NCBI GenBank assembly: GCA_003132865.1
Contig: PKYZ01000316.1
Location: 1 to 15,009 of the forward strand
Reading direction: 5' to 3'
DNA from: Bryobacterales bacterium
GTDB lineage: Bacteria > Acidobacteriota > Terriglobia > Bryobacterales > Bryobacteraceae
DNA: 15,009 bases
Part shown: piece by piece, positions 6,136 through 14,268 of the stretch
How positions within the stretch are numbered: the stretch's first letter is position 1
How the letters are laid out: each line of letters opens with the position of its first letter
Made by a program: the position numbers and the translations under genes
The notes under the pieces: generated by a model
The model's input: the letters and a program-made list of their open reading frames with translations, nothing else
The model's database searches: none
What the model was told of the DNA's origin: nothing

Positions 6136-6525
6136 GAACGCCGATGTCCGGATTCCTTGACTGAGCAAGTCCTGGGAGCCATTTTCGAAGTCTCCAACAC
6201 CCTAGGCCCCGGATTCCTGGAGAAAGTCTACGAGCGCGCCCTCCTGAGAGAACTTACCCTCCGTGGCGTCCGGGCCACATCCCAAGCTTCATTCAAAGTG
6301 GTCTACAAGGGCCACCCTGTCGGAGAATACTTCGCCGATATCCTAGTCGAAGACATTCTAGTGATCGAACTGAAATGTGTGGATCGCCTAGCCAACGAAC
6401 ACACCGCGCAATGCCTCAACTACCTCCGCGCGTCCCGCCGCACTGTCTGTCTCCTGGTCAATTTCCAGCAGGCCAAGGTCGATTGGAAGCGTATCGTCAA
6501 TGGCTTTGAGACTCCTGTGGAGTAG
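6124..6525 (+). CDS. GxxExxY family protein
   Basis: The ATG at 6124 gives 133 residues; a GTG at 6043 would add 27 residues encoded by the left repeat arm and is unlikely. The name-giving motif is GFLEKVY at residues 30-36, preceded by LTEQVLGAIFEVSNTLGPG. A later FADILVEDILVIELK supplies D72 and E82-x-K84, a pattern like PD-(D/E)xK nucleases, which fits what is suspected for this family; no biochemical role is established as far as I know. Such genes are often scattered as single copies in GC-rich environmental bacteria. Here it is inserted between valS and birA, its stop lies one base before the birA start codon, and it has no ribosome binding site. The start is embedded in a 24-bp inverted repeat. 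Confidence 0.88.
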   Translation: MNADERRCPDSLTEQVLGAIFEVSNTLGPGFLEKVYERALLRELTLRGVRATSQASFKVVYKGHPVGEYFADILVEDILVIELKCVDRLANEHTAQCLNYLRASRRTVCLLVNFQQAKVDWKRIVNGFETPVE

Positions 6526-6526
6526 C

Positions 6527-7291
6527 ATGGGCACCCATCGTTTCGACATCGACTCAGTCCGCCGCCAACTCCCCGGCCGCCAGATCTTTTTCTTCGAATC
6601 CATCACCTCCACCATGCACGAGGCCGCCACGCTGGCCGCCGCGGGCTGCCCATCCGGCACGGCTGTCGTCGCCGAAGAGCAGACCGCCGGCCAGGGCCGC
6701 CACGGCCACTCCTGGCATTCCGAGCCAGGCGCCGGTCTGTATGTCTCGGTCGTGCTGCGCCTGCCGCTGCCGCCGGATTCCCTCCCCGTGCTGACGCTGG
6801 CGCTGGGCCTGGCAACCGCGGAAACCATCGCGCGTGCCACGGACCTCGATCCCGATCTACGCTGGCCCAACGACGTCATGCTCGGCGACCGAAAGACAGC
6901 CGGCATTCTGGTGCAGCTCGTCGATTCCGTAGCCATCGCCGGCCTCGGCGTGAACGTCAATCATCCGGCCTTTCCGCCGGAGATCGCGGCCGAAGCCACT
7001 TCGCTGCGCCTCGCCTCCGGCCGCCCGCACTCGCGCGAAGACCTGCTCGTCTGCCTGCTTCCCACCATTGACAGCTTTTGCCGCATGCTGCTGGAAGGCG
7101 GCCGTCAGCCAATTCTGGATCAGTTCGCGCGCCACTCCAGCTACGCACGCGGCAAACGCGTGCGCGTCGAACAGCCCTGCGGCATCGTCACCGGCACCAC
7201 CGCGGGCCTCGATCCCGCCGGCTTCTTGAAATTGCGCGCGGACGACGGCTCGGAATCCCTTATACTCGCTGGAGGAGTCCGCCCAGTATAA
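6527..7291 (+). CDS. birA: Biotin--[acetyl-CoA-carboxylase] ligase, catalytic form
   Basis: From the ATG at 6527 (TGTGGAG ribosome binding site at 6516-6522) there are 254 residues. The enzyme makes biotinyl-5'-AMP and transfers biotin to the carrier lysine of acetyl-CoA carboxylase and related enzymes. TAGQGRHGHSW (residues 53-63) is the biotinyl-AMP binding loop, WPNDVML starts at W113, and KTAGIL gives the catalytic-site K123. GLGVNVNHP follows, and a short C-terminal SH3-like part is present. There is no N-terminal helix-turn-helix, so this is the monofunctional class I type and should not repress biotin genes. Close linkage to coaX, another cofactor gene, is common in bacteria. It begins one base after the upstream stop, implying cotranscription. 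Confidence 0.95.
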   Translation: MGTHRFDIDSVRRQLPGRQIFFFESITSTMHEAATLAAAGCPSGTAVVAEEQTAGQGRHGHSWHSEPGAGLYVSVVLRLPLPPDSLPVLTLALGLATAETIARATDLDPDLRWPNDVMLGDRKTAGILVQLVDSVAIAGLGVNVNHPAFPPEIAAEATSLRLASGRPHSREDLLVCLLPTIDSFCRMLLEGGRQPILDQFARHSSYARGKRVRVEQPCGIVTGTTAGLDPAGFLKLRADDGSESLILAGGVRPV

Positions 7292-7293
7292 TT

Positions 7294-7347
7294 GTGGGGC
7301 AGGCCCTTGGGGTGCCCTCTGGGCCCGGCGGCCTCTCAGGCCGCCCC
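7294..7347. repeat. Palindromic element between birA and coaX
   Basis: The element starts with GTGGGGCAGGC, identical to 2974-2984. It ends in a perfect 8-bp hairpin, GGCGGCCT (7327-7334), loop CTC, AGGCCGCC (7338-7345), and closes with CCCC. It starts 2 bp after the birA stop and fills most of the 72-bp gap before coaX. There is no T-tract. It could affect mRNA stability or relative expression, or be a passive mobile repeat. Confidence 0.75.
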
Positions 7348-7363
7348 ATGTGCCACGAACATA

Positions 7364-8134
7364 ATGCTACTCGCCCTCGACGTCGGCAACAGCAACATCA
7401 CCATCGGCGCATTCGACCAGCGCCGCCTCGTCAGCCAGTGGCGGCTGCGCACCGTGCATGGCCAGACCGCCGACGAATGGGGCGTCCTCCTGCGCAACCT
7501 CTTCGCACTGGCGTCCCTCGATTCGCCCGGCGTCGACGGCATCATCATCGCCAGCGTCGTCCCGTCGCTCGATTCCAACCTGGCCGCCATGGCCCAGCGC
7601 TATTTCCGGATCGAGCCCATGTTCGTCACGCCCCAGACCGACATCGGGATGACCATCCGCTACGACGATCCCAACCAGGTGGGCGCAGATCGCCTGGCCA
7701 ACGCCGTGGCCGCCTTCCACAAATACGGCGGTCCGTGCGTCGTGGTGGACCTGGGCACCACCATCAACTTCGATGTGATCTCGGGCAACGCCGAATACCT
7801 GGGCGGCGCCATTGCCATCGGCATCGGCATCTCCATCGAAGCTCTGTTCAGCAAAACCGCGCGCCTGCCGATGGTGGACTTTCGCGAGCCGACCAAAGTG
7901 ATCGGCAGCAATACCGTGGCCAGTATGCATTCCGGACTCTACTACGGCGCATTGGGCATGATCGACGGAATCCTGGATCGCATCGTCGCTGAGCTGGGCC
8001 CGCAGACCAAGGCCATCGCCACCGGAGGCCAAGCCGCGCTCATCGCCCGCGGCTCCCGCCACCTGAAACACATCGACGAGCACCTGACGCTCGCGGGCCT
8101 GCAACTCATCTGGGAACGGAATGCCGCGAAGTGA
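7364..8134 (+). CDS. coaX: Type III pantothenate kinase
   Basis: There are 256 residues from the ATG at 7364; an in-frame extension through the upstream repeat is rejected because the family begins with the phosphate-binding motif MLLALDVGNSN. The enzyme phosphorylates pantothenate, the first step of coenzyme A synthesis, without feedback inhibition by CoA. Visible motifs are D6-VGNSN, GADRLANA with D109, VVDLGTTINFD with D129, GGAIAIGIGIS (the usual GxIxPG proline is isoleucine here), NTVASMHSGLYYG and ATGGQA. It belongs to the ASKHA fold. No ribosome binding site is visible upstream. Its stop overlaps the GTG start of the next gene (GTGA, 8131-8134). The family is sure; the proline replacement is a modest oddity. 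Confidence 0.96.
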   Translation: MLLALDVGNSNITIGAFDQRRLVSQWRLRTVHGQTADEWGVLLRNLFALASLDSPGVDGIIIASVVPSLDSNLAAMAQRYFRIEPMFVTPQTDIGMTIRYDDPNQVGADRLANAVAAFHKYGGPCVVVDLGTTINFDVISGNAEYLGGAIAIGIGISIEALFSKTARLPMVDFREPTKVIGSNTVASMHSGLYYGALGMIDGILDRIVAELGPQTKAIATGGQAALIARGSRHLKHIDEHLTLAGLQLIWERNAAK

Positions 8135-8814
8135 ACGACGACTGGGTCTACAACTATTTTAACTACTTCACCGAGATCGAGGAACACTTTCAGCGAGTGC
8201 GTGGCACCAGCCTGTTTCGCCTCTCGCCGCTCGATTGGGCGCTGGTCGACACTTGGAAGAATGCCGGCGTGCCGCTCGAAGCGGTGCTGCGCGGCATCGA
8301 CATTGCGTTCGAGAAATGGCGCGGCCGCAAGAAGAAAACACAGATGGTAAATTCGCTCACGTTCTGCGCGCAAGCGGTCTTGACGGAAGCGCAGGTAATG
8401 GCTGGAACCGCACAGAGGCCCGCTGCGCGCGAATCTGCGCCGCCGTTTTCGCTGGACGATTTGCGCGACTACCTGGCACGCAACGCCGCCGCCGTGCGCG
8501 AGGCCGGCCCCGACTACGGCGAAATCGCCGCCGCGCTGGAACGCCTCGCCGCGGAAGCCGAGGCGCACTATCGGGATCTGGAAGATCTGGAGCGCCGCCT
8601 CACCGTGCTGGAGGAAAAGGCCATCGCCGCCGCGCGTTTCCGCCAGTCGGAAGAGCAGTTGCTGGATGCCCGCCGTGAGCTCGATGCACAACTCCGGCCC
8701 TATCGCTCCAAGATGACCGCCGAACATCTGGCCATGTTGGAGAAGCAGTACCTGGATCGCAACTTGTTGGAGAAAGCGGGTTTGCCGCGCTTGAGCCTGT
8801 TTTACATGCGATGA
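8131..8814 (+). CDS. Conserved protein of unknown function coupled to coaX
   Basis: It starts with GTG at 8131, overlapping the coaX stop by 4 bp, and encodes 227 residues. The N-terminal part (VYNYFNYFTEIEEHFQRVRG, then LSPLDWALVDTWKNAGVPLEAVLRGIDIAFEKW) looks like a compact helical domain. A charged segment RGRKKKTQMVNSLTFCAQAV follows, and then a long predicted helix/coiled coil at about residues 110-200 (EIAAALERLAAEAEAHYRDLEDLERRLTVLEEKA). I recall similar proteins beside coaX in acidobacteria but know no function. No membrane segment or catalytic motif is seen. The overlap suggests translational coupling, and perhaps a physical or regulatory link to CoA synthesis. The LSPLDW...W...G(I/V)PLEAVLRGI pattern could be a nucleic-acid- or protein-binding helical domain. 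Confidence 0.85.
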   Translation: MNDDWVYNYFNYFTEIEEHFQRVRGTSLFRLSPLDWALVDTWKNAGVPLEAVLRGIDIAFEKWRGRKKKTQMVNSLTFCAQAVLTEAQVMAGTAQRPAARESAPPFSLDDLRDYLARNAAAVREAGPDYGEIAAALERLAAEAEAHYRDLEDLERRLTVLEEKAIAAARFRQSEEQLLDARRELDAQLRPYRSKMTAEHLAMLEKQYLDRNLLEKAGLPRLSLFYMR

Positions 8815-8864
8815 GGGCCCATTGTTGCAATTCAGTTGCAACTCCGGAGAGGTTCTTTCCGTCT

Positions 8865-8964
8865 TACAATGTGTAAGCGACCTCTTTCGAGTTTGGTTCC
8901 GCTCCCAGGGATGCGGGACCGGCCGGCGGGCATGGTCCTCCGACTGCCCGTCGGTTTTTCTTTT
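8865..8964 (+). ncRNA. Candidate small RNA or structured 3' end of the coaX transcript
   Basis: A -10-like TACAAT (8865-8870) is followed by two hairpins. The first pairs GGTTCCGC (8895-8902) with GCGGGACC (8913-8920), allowing one G-U pair. The second is the intrinsic terminator at 8923-8964. A start near 8877 would give an RNA of about 85 nt. No -35 box is at the right distance; two TTGCAA palindromes lie at 8825-8830 and 8836-8841, the second 23 bp upstream of the -10. No known RNA family was recognised. It may simply be the tail of the upstream operon transcript. Confidence 0.35.
8923..8964 (+). terminator. Intrinsic terminator after the coaX operon
   Basis: CCGGCGGGCA (8923-8932) pairs with TGCCCGTCGG (8945-8954), 10 bp with one G-U, and is followed by TTTTTCTTTT (8955-8964). 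This is the clearest rho-independent terminator in the window. It closes the rightward operon before the convergent minus-strand gene ending at 9001. Confidence 0.8.
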
Positions 8965-8965
8965 C

Positions 8966-8993
8966 AGTGGGACAGGCCTCCCGGTCTGTCACT
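8966..8993. repeat. Palindromic repeat GTGGGACAGGCC...GGTCTGTC
   Basis: GACAGGCC (8971-8978), loop TCCC, pairs with GGTCTGTC (8983-8990) with one G-U pair, and AGT/ACT ends pair beyond a two-base bulge. GTGGGACAGGC (8967-8977) differs at one base from the 11-mer at 2974-2984 and 7294-7304. It sits between the terminator and the stop of the convergent pseudogene. Confidence 0.7.
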
Positions 8994-9000
8994 TGGATCG

Positions 9001-10805
9001 TTACTCCGGGAACTCGATCGAACGAACCACCCCCACCGTTGCCGGCATGGTTCCCTCTTTCGCCTCGTATTCGATTCTGATCCGCCGCGGCCTCTGTGGC
9101 CCGCAAGTAAAGTCCATGGCCGCATGGTCCTTGATCGCGATGGAACCCGGGTCCGGGAGGGCGAACGACAGAACCTTCGCGCCCACGCCGATCCGCATGT
9201 GTATCTTTCCGCCCATACAATCGATCTGCTTTAGCGTGCCTTCGGCAACCGGCAATGCCGCGCGCCGTTGAACAGGACCCGGCGCCGGCATAGGCTCGGG
9301 ACGGCGTGGCGGAGGCGGAGCCTCTTCGCTGTTGACCGGTTCGTGTGATTCATAGTTCAGCGCCGTCACCAGTTGATTCAACCGCTCGACCTGTTCCGTT
9401 GTCTTCGCGTAGCCATGGCAAGTCGCGGCAGTGGTCTTAGCTTCCGCCTTCCGGTCCAGGCGATAGTATGCGTACGCCATGGCGTGCAGGTATTCGAAGG
9501 CGTGTTCGGGCGCCACGGGCTTCGCCAGTTGGAACTGCGCCAGCGCCTCGGCGTGCTGGTCGTTCACCACGTACGCATAACCGAGTTCCAGGCGCGCCTC
9601 CCGATCGTCCGGGTCGATCTCCGTCGCGCGCTTCAGCACCGCCACAGCCTCCGCGCGCTTGTCCTCCACCCGCGACAGCCGCCCGTAGTCAAGATACATT
9701 CTGGCGCTCGTGCTGCCCAGTTCGGCCGCGCGCGCGTAATGCTGTTCGGCCTCGCCGATCTTCTGTTCCCGCCGGATCAGCCGTGCCAGCCCTTCCTCGA
9801 TCCGCCAATCCCTGGGGTTGTCGCGCGCCAACCCGTTGTACAGTTCCCGCCCCTGGGCGGCTTTGTCCTGCGCATTCGCCACGATCTCCGCCAGCACCAG
9901 GCCGATTTCGAGTGGACCCGCCTCCGCGGTCTCCGGCTCGCTGGCCGCCGCCAGCCTCGTGTTGAACAGCGAGGCATTAAACCGTTTCGCGCCCATATAC
10001 GACCGGAGGTCCGTTTCCACCTGCTCCACGGACTTCCCGTATGCCTTTTGGAACGTTGTCCGCCATGCTGGCGCCGGCCTTGATGCCCTCCAGCAGCCCG
10101 CGCAGCTTGGGCCGGTAGTCGTCGCCCAGATATAACATATGTACCAGCGCCCAACTCTCGGCATAGAACAGCGGGGCTTGGCTCTTGACGTTATATAGCG
10201 GTGAGTCCTGCTCCACCGCCAGCAATGCCGGTAAGTCGATCCACTGCGATTGCCGCAGCAACGTATAGTGCGGCATGATGATGCCCCCCCTCGACCTTCC
10301 CCGCGACGGGCTTCAGGTTTGAATAAAACTCCGCCAGCCCCTCGTTGAACCAAACCGGTGGCCGCATGCCGGAGTGCTTCAGCAGCAAGTGCGTATATTC
10401 GTGAACCGCGACCGGAAAGTTTTCGCCGGAAGCGCCTTTCATGATGATGTAGTCGTGATCGTCCGTGCCAAGATAGAACGCCGACGCTAACTCGTTGGGG
10501 GCGTAAGGCGCGAACTCCTTATCCGAGCGGAACACCACAATCCGCACCGGCGGACCGGATTTCAGCCCCAGCCCCATGGCCTCCAGGAAGAATGCGCGGA
10601 CCTGCTCGAAATGCCGCGCCACCTCGCGTCCGTTGCGCTCGCCCGCGGTGGTGAACAACTCGAAGTTAGGGGATTTGATCTTCAGCCAGCGCGGTCCTTC
10701 GCTTCCCGCCGCGGGGAAAAGAACGACAGCGCACATGAAGGCGGTGACAAGCCGGCCTGCGCACAGCTTTATCTCCGGAGTGTAACATCGTGATATGCCA
10801 GCCAA
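9001..10805 (-). pseudogene. Secreted peptidase-like/TPR protein, broken by two frameshifts
   Basis: Read leftward from a TTG at 10805 (GGGAG lies 8 nt upstream; an ATG at 10736 is an alternative), the first frame gives a hydrophobic signal-like N-terminus (about residues 14-34). A zinc-peptidase signature follows: HEYTH at 135-139 and NEGLAEF at 154-160, as in the gluzincin-like DUF1570/peptidase MA families. At the C7 run 10284-10290 (G7 on the coding strand) the frame shifts to one encoding MPHYTLLRQSQWIDLPALL and LVHMLYLGDDYRPKLRGLL. Near 10054 it shifts again to FQKAYGKSVEQVETDL, tetratricopeptide-like repeats (about 9850-9400 in DNA), a proline-rich linker and a C-terminal domain ending SIEFPE. 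Each shift equals one extra base. The parts join into one continuous protein of about 600 residues, so this is a single gene that is either decayed or mis-sequenced. Confidence 0.82.
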
Positions 10806-11388
10806 ACACGAGACTCCCGTAACTGAAATCTTTCAGATCAAGGTCACCCTGTTGGGTTCGGACCCTCCGATTTGGCGCCGCCTGCTGGTGCCCGCGAATC
10901 TGACGCTGGCGGCGCTCCACAAACTGCTTCAGGTCGCCATGGGTTGGGACAGCTCCCACCTGTACGAGTTCCGGAAAGGGAAGCAATTCTGGGGCAGGCC
11001 TAATCCTGAAGAGAGATTCTTCGACCTGCCCCCGACAATCGACGACCGCAAAGTGCGGCTCGATGAAGTGCTGCTCCGCGTGAGATCGAGCTTCGTCTAC
11101 ACTTATGATATGGGCGACTCGTGGGAGCACGCCATCGTGCTCGAGAAGCGCCTGCCCGTGGACCCGAATCTCAAATTTCCGGCGTGCCTGGGCGGCGAGC
11201 GCGCCTGTCCGCCCGAGGACTGCGGAGGCATTCCCGGATTCTACGATTTGCTGGAGGCGGGCCGGAACCCCGAACACCCACGGCATGAGGAACTGCTTGA
11301 GTGGGTCGGCGAGGAATGGGATCCGGATGCGTTCTCGCTCGATGACGTCAACCAGAGGCTTCACGGCCGGCGACGGCGCTCCATCTGA
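10795..11388 (+). CDS. Plasmid pRiA4b ORF-3-like family protein
   Basis: There are 197 residues from the ATG at 10795. The opening IFQIKVTLLGSDPPIWRRLL, then LTLAALHKLLQVAMGWDSSHLYEF, YTYDMGDSWEHAIVLEK and the cysteine-containing CPPEDCGGIPGFYDLL are the hallmark order of the pRiA4b ORF-3 (PF07929) family. The family was first noted on an Agrobacterium Ri plasmid and its biochemical role is unknown to me. GGAG lies 14 nt upstream, which is far for a ribosome binding site. The start overlaps the putative TTG start of the divergent broken gene by 11 bp, so one of the two starts may be wrong. The protein is complete and ends in an arginine-rich tail. Confidence 0.9.
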   Translation: MPAKHETPVTEIFQIKVTLLGSDPPIWRRLLVPANLTLAALHKLLQVAMGWDSSHLYEFRKGKQFWGRPNPEERFFDLPPTIDDRKVRLDEVLLRVRSSFVYTYDMGDSWEHAIVLEKRLPVDPNLKFPACLGGERACPPEDCGGIPGFYDLLEAGRNPEHPRHEELLEWVGEEWDPDAFSLDDVNQRLHGRRRRSI

Positions 11389-11403
11389 GAATCCGCTAAG
11401 CTA

Positions 11404-11430
11404 AAAGGGCAGGCCATCCGCCTGCCTAAC
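11404..11430. repeat. GGCAGGC hairpin abutting the ilvD start codon
   Basis: GGCAGGC (11408-11414), loop CATCC, GCCTGCC (11420-11426) is a perfect 7-bp stem ending 4 bases before the ilvD ATG. It has the same stem as the hairpin at 2978-2997, with a different loop. It occupies the place where a ribosome binding site would be, and no such site is seen. Confidence 0.75.
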
Positions 11431-13081
<1,651 letters not shown>

Positions 13082-13107
<26 letters not shown>

Positions 13108-13717
13108 ACAACCAAACCACCGCCGCGGCATACCCGCCCAGTACGTCGCTCGGATAGTGCACACCCAGATAGATGCGGGAGAAGCCAATCGCGGCGATCA
13201 GTAGCGCCGCCACAGTGTAATACAGGCAGCGCCGCGCCCGGCTCCCGGTGCGCGCCGCCGCGAAGACCGCCAATCCGCCGAAAAACGCGCAGGATACCAG
13301 CGCATGGCCGCTCGGGAAGCTGTAGCCCATAGGTTCGGTCAGTGCAAAGAACGTGGCCGGCCGCGGCCGGTGAAACATCAGCTTCAGTAACTGGTCGAGA
13401 ACTTCGGCGCCGGCCAAGGTGATCGCGAACAGTAACACCGTGTGCCGCCAGCCCTTCCACACAAACCAGACGACGGTCGGCACACCCAAGACGATCAGAA
13501 ACCAGGGCTCGCCGATCAGGCTGACGCCGCGCATCGCGGTGGTTAACGCCGGGTCGGCGTGCGCGTGCACGAGCATGCGGATGCGATCGTCGAACTGCTG
13601 CGTGTGGCCCCGGACCACCTCTTCCGCAAGCCACGCGAAAAACACCAGTGCGGCGGCGGCCAGTAGCAGTCCCAGGATCAAGGTTCGGCTGTGCGGAGCG
13701 CTTTCAGCCGGCGTCAT
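13082..13717 (-). CDS. PAP2-family membrane phosphatase
   Basis: There are 211 residues with about five to six hydrophobic segments (around 11-33, 68-88, 92-110, 140-156, 163-179, 192-208). The three phosphatase motifs are complete: K112-x6-R119-P120 (KLMFHRPRP), PSGH at 135-138, and S180-R181-x3-G-x-H187-x3-D191. Such enzymes remove phosphate from lipid phosphates, for example undecaprenyl pyrophosphate or phosphatidic acid, at the membrane; the substrate cannot be told from sequence. The ATG at 13717 overlaps the stop of the upstream Uma2 gene (ATGA), so the two are coupled. The 3' end runs 26 bp into ilvD on the opposite strand. Confidence 0.93.
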
Positions 13718-14217
13718 TTGCCGAGCAGTTCGTAGAGCGGCAGTTCAGTCGCCGGATCCGCTGTTCGCAGGATGCCATCTTTGGCTTCGCGGGCCGCCTC
13801 CGTGGTGTGGACGTAGCCGCGCCCCGTCCGCGGATTCACGACCCACACGTAGGGAATGCCGAAAGCCAGGTAGTCGTCGATCTTCTCTTCGACCGCGCCG
13901 GCCCGGTCGTCGGGCGACAAGACCTCTATGACCAGGTGTGGCGGGGCTGTGATGATCTTGCCCGCCGGCCGGGGGCCTGCCACCAGCGTGACATCGGGAA
14001 CCCGAAATCGACTGGATTTCACTTGTACCCTTACCTCCACGGCGGCCCAGAATTTGGGATAGTGAGTCGCGAGGTAAATCACGATGCGCGTCTGCAAACT
14101 GCCATGATCGATTTCGCCCACATTTCGCTCCACGATTTCGCCGTCAACGTATTCGCAGTCGCCATCGGGATAGCTCGTGCGCAAATATTCCTCGACCGAT
14201 ACGAGCGTGGTGGCCAT
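13714..14217 (-). CDS. Uma2 family (DUF820) putative endonuclease
   Basis: From the ATG at 14217 there are 167 residues. The frame stays open further upstream to 14976, but that part is antisense to the next gene. MATTLVSVEEYLRTSYPDGDCEYVDGEIVER is the typical Uma2 opening. The PD-(D/E)xK-like core is visible as VPDVTLV with D75, HLVIEVLSPDD with E98, and the displaced lysine in EEKIDDYLAFGIPYVWVVNP (K112). The family has a restriction-endonuclease-like fold and occurs in many copies in cyanobacteria and acidobacteria; its biological role is not established. Its stop overlaps the PAP2 start by 4 bp. A functional tie to the phosphatase is not evident. Confidence 0.9.
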   Translation of the reverse strand: MATTLVSVEEYLRTSYPDGDCEYVDGEIVERNVGEIDHGSLQTRIVIYLATHYPKFWAAVEVRVQVKSSRFRVPDVTLVAGPRPAGKIITAPPHLVIEVLSPDDRAGAVEEKIDDYLAFGIPYVWVVNPRTGRGYVHTTEAAREAKDGILRTADPATELPLYELLGK

Positions 14218-14268
14218 CGCACTATTGTCGCATGATGTAAACTGGTGAGTCGTCCGAAAGGAGCAAAG
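14218..14268. promoter_or_regulatory. Divergent intergenic region between Uma2 and hydrolase genes
   Basis: These 51 bp separate two divergent starts, so promoters for both should lie here or overlap the coding ends. On the plus strand a good ribosome binding site (AAAGGAG, 14257-14263) precedes the hydrolase ATG by 5 nt. I see no convincing paired -35/-10 boxes. Confidence 0.35.

Noticed and set aside
7292..7363. N-terminal extension of coaX
   Set aside because: It encodes the palindromic repeat and lies before the conserved first strand and phosphate-binding motif of type III pantothenate kinases.
8895..8954. Known riboswitch or SRP/6S RNA
   Set aside because: No conserved core of the families I know could be matched, and no same-strand gene follows that a riboswitch could control.
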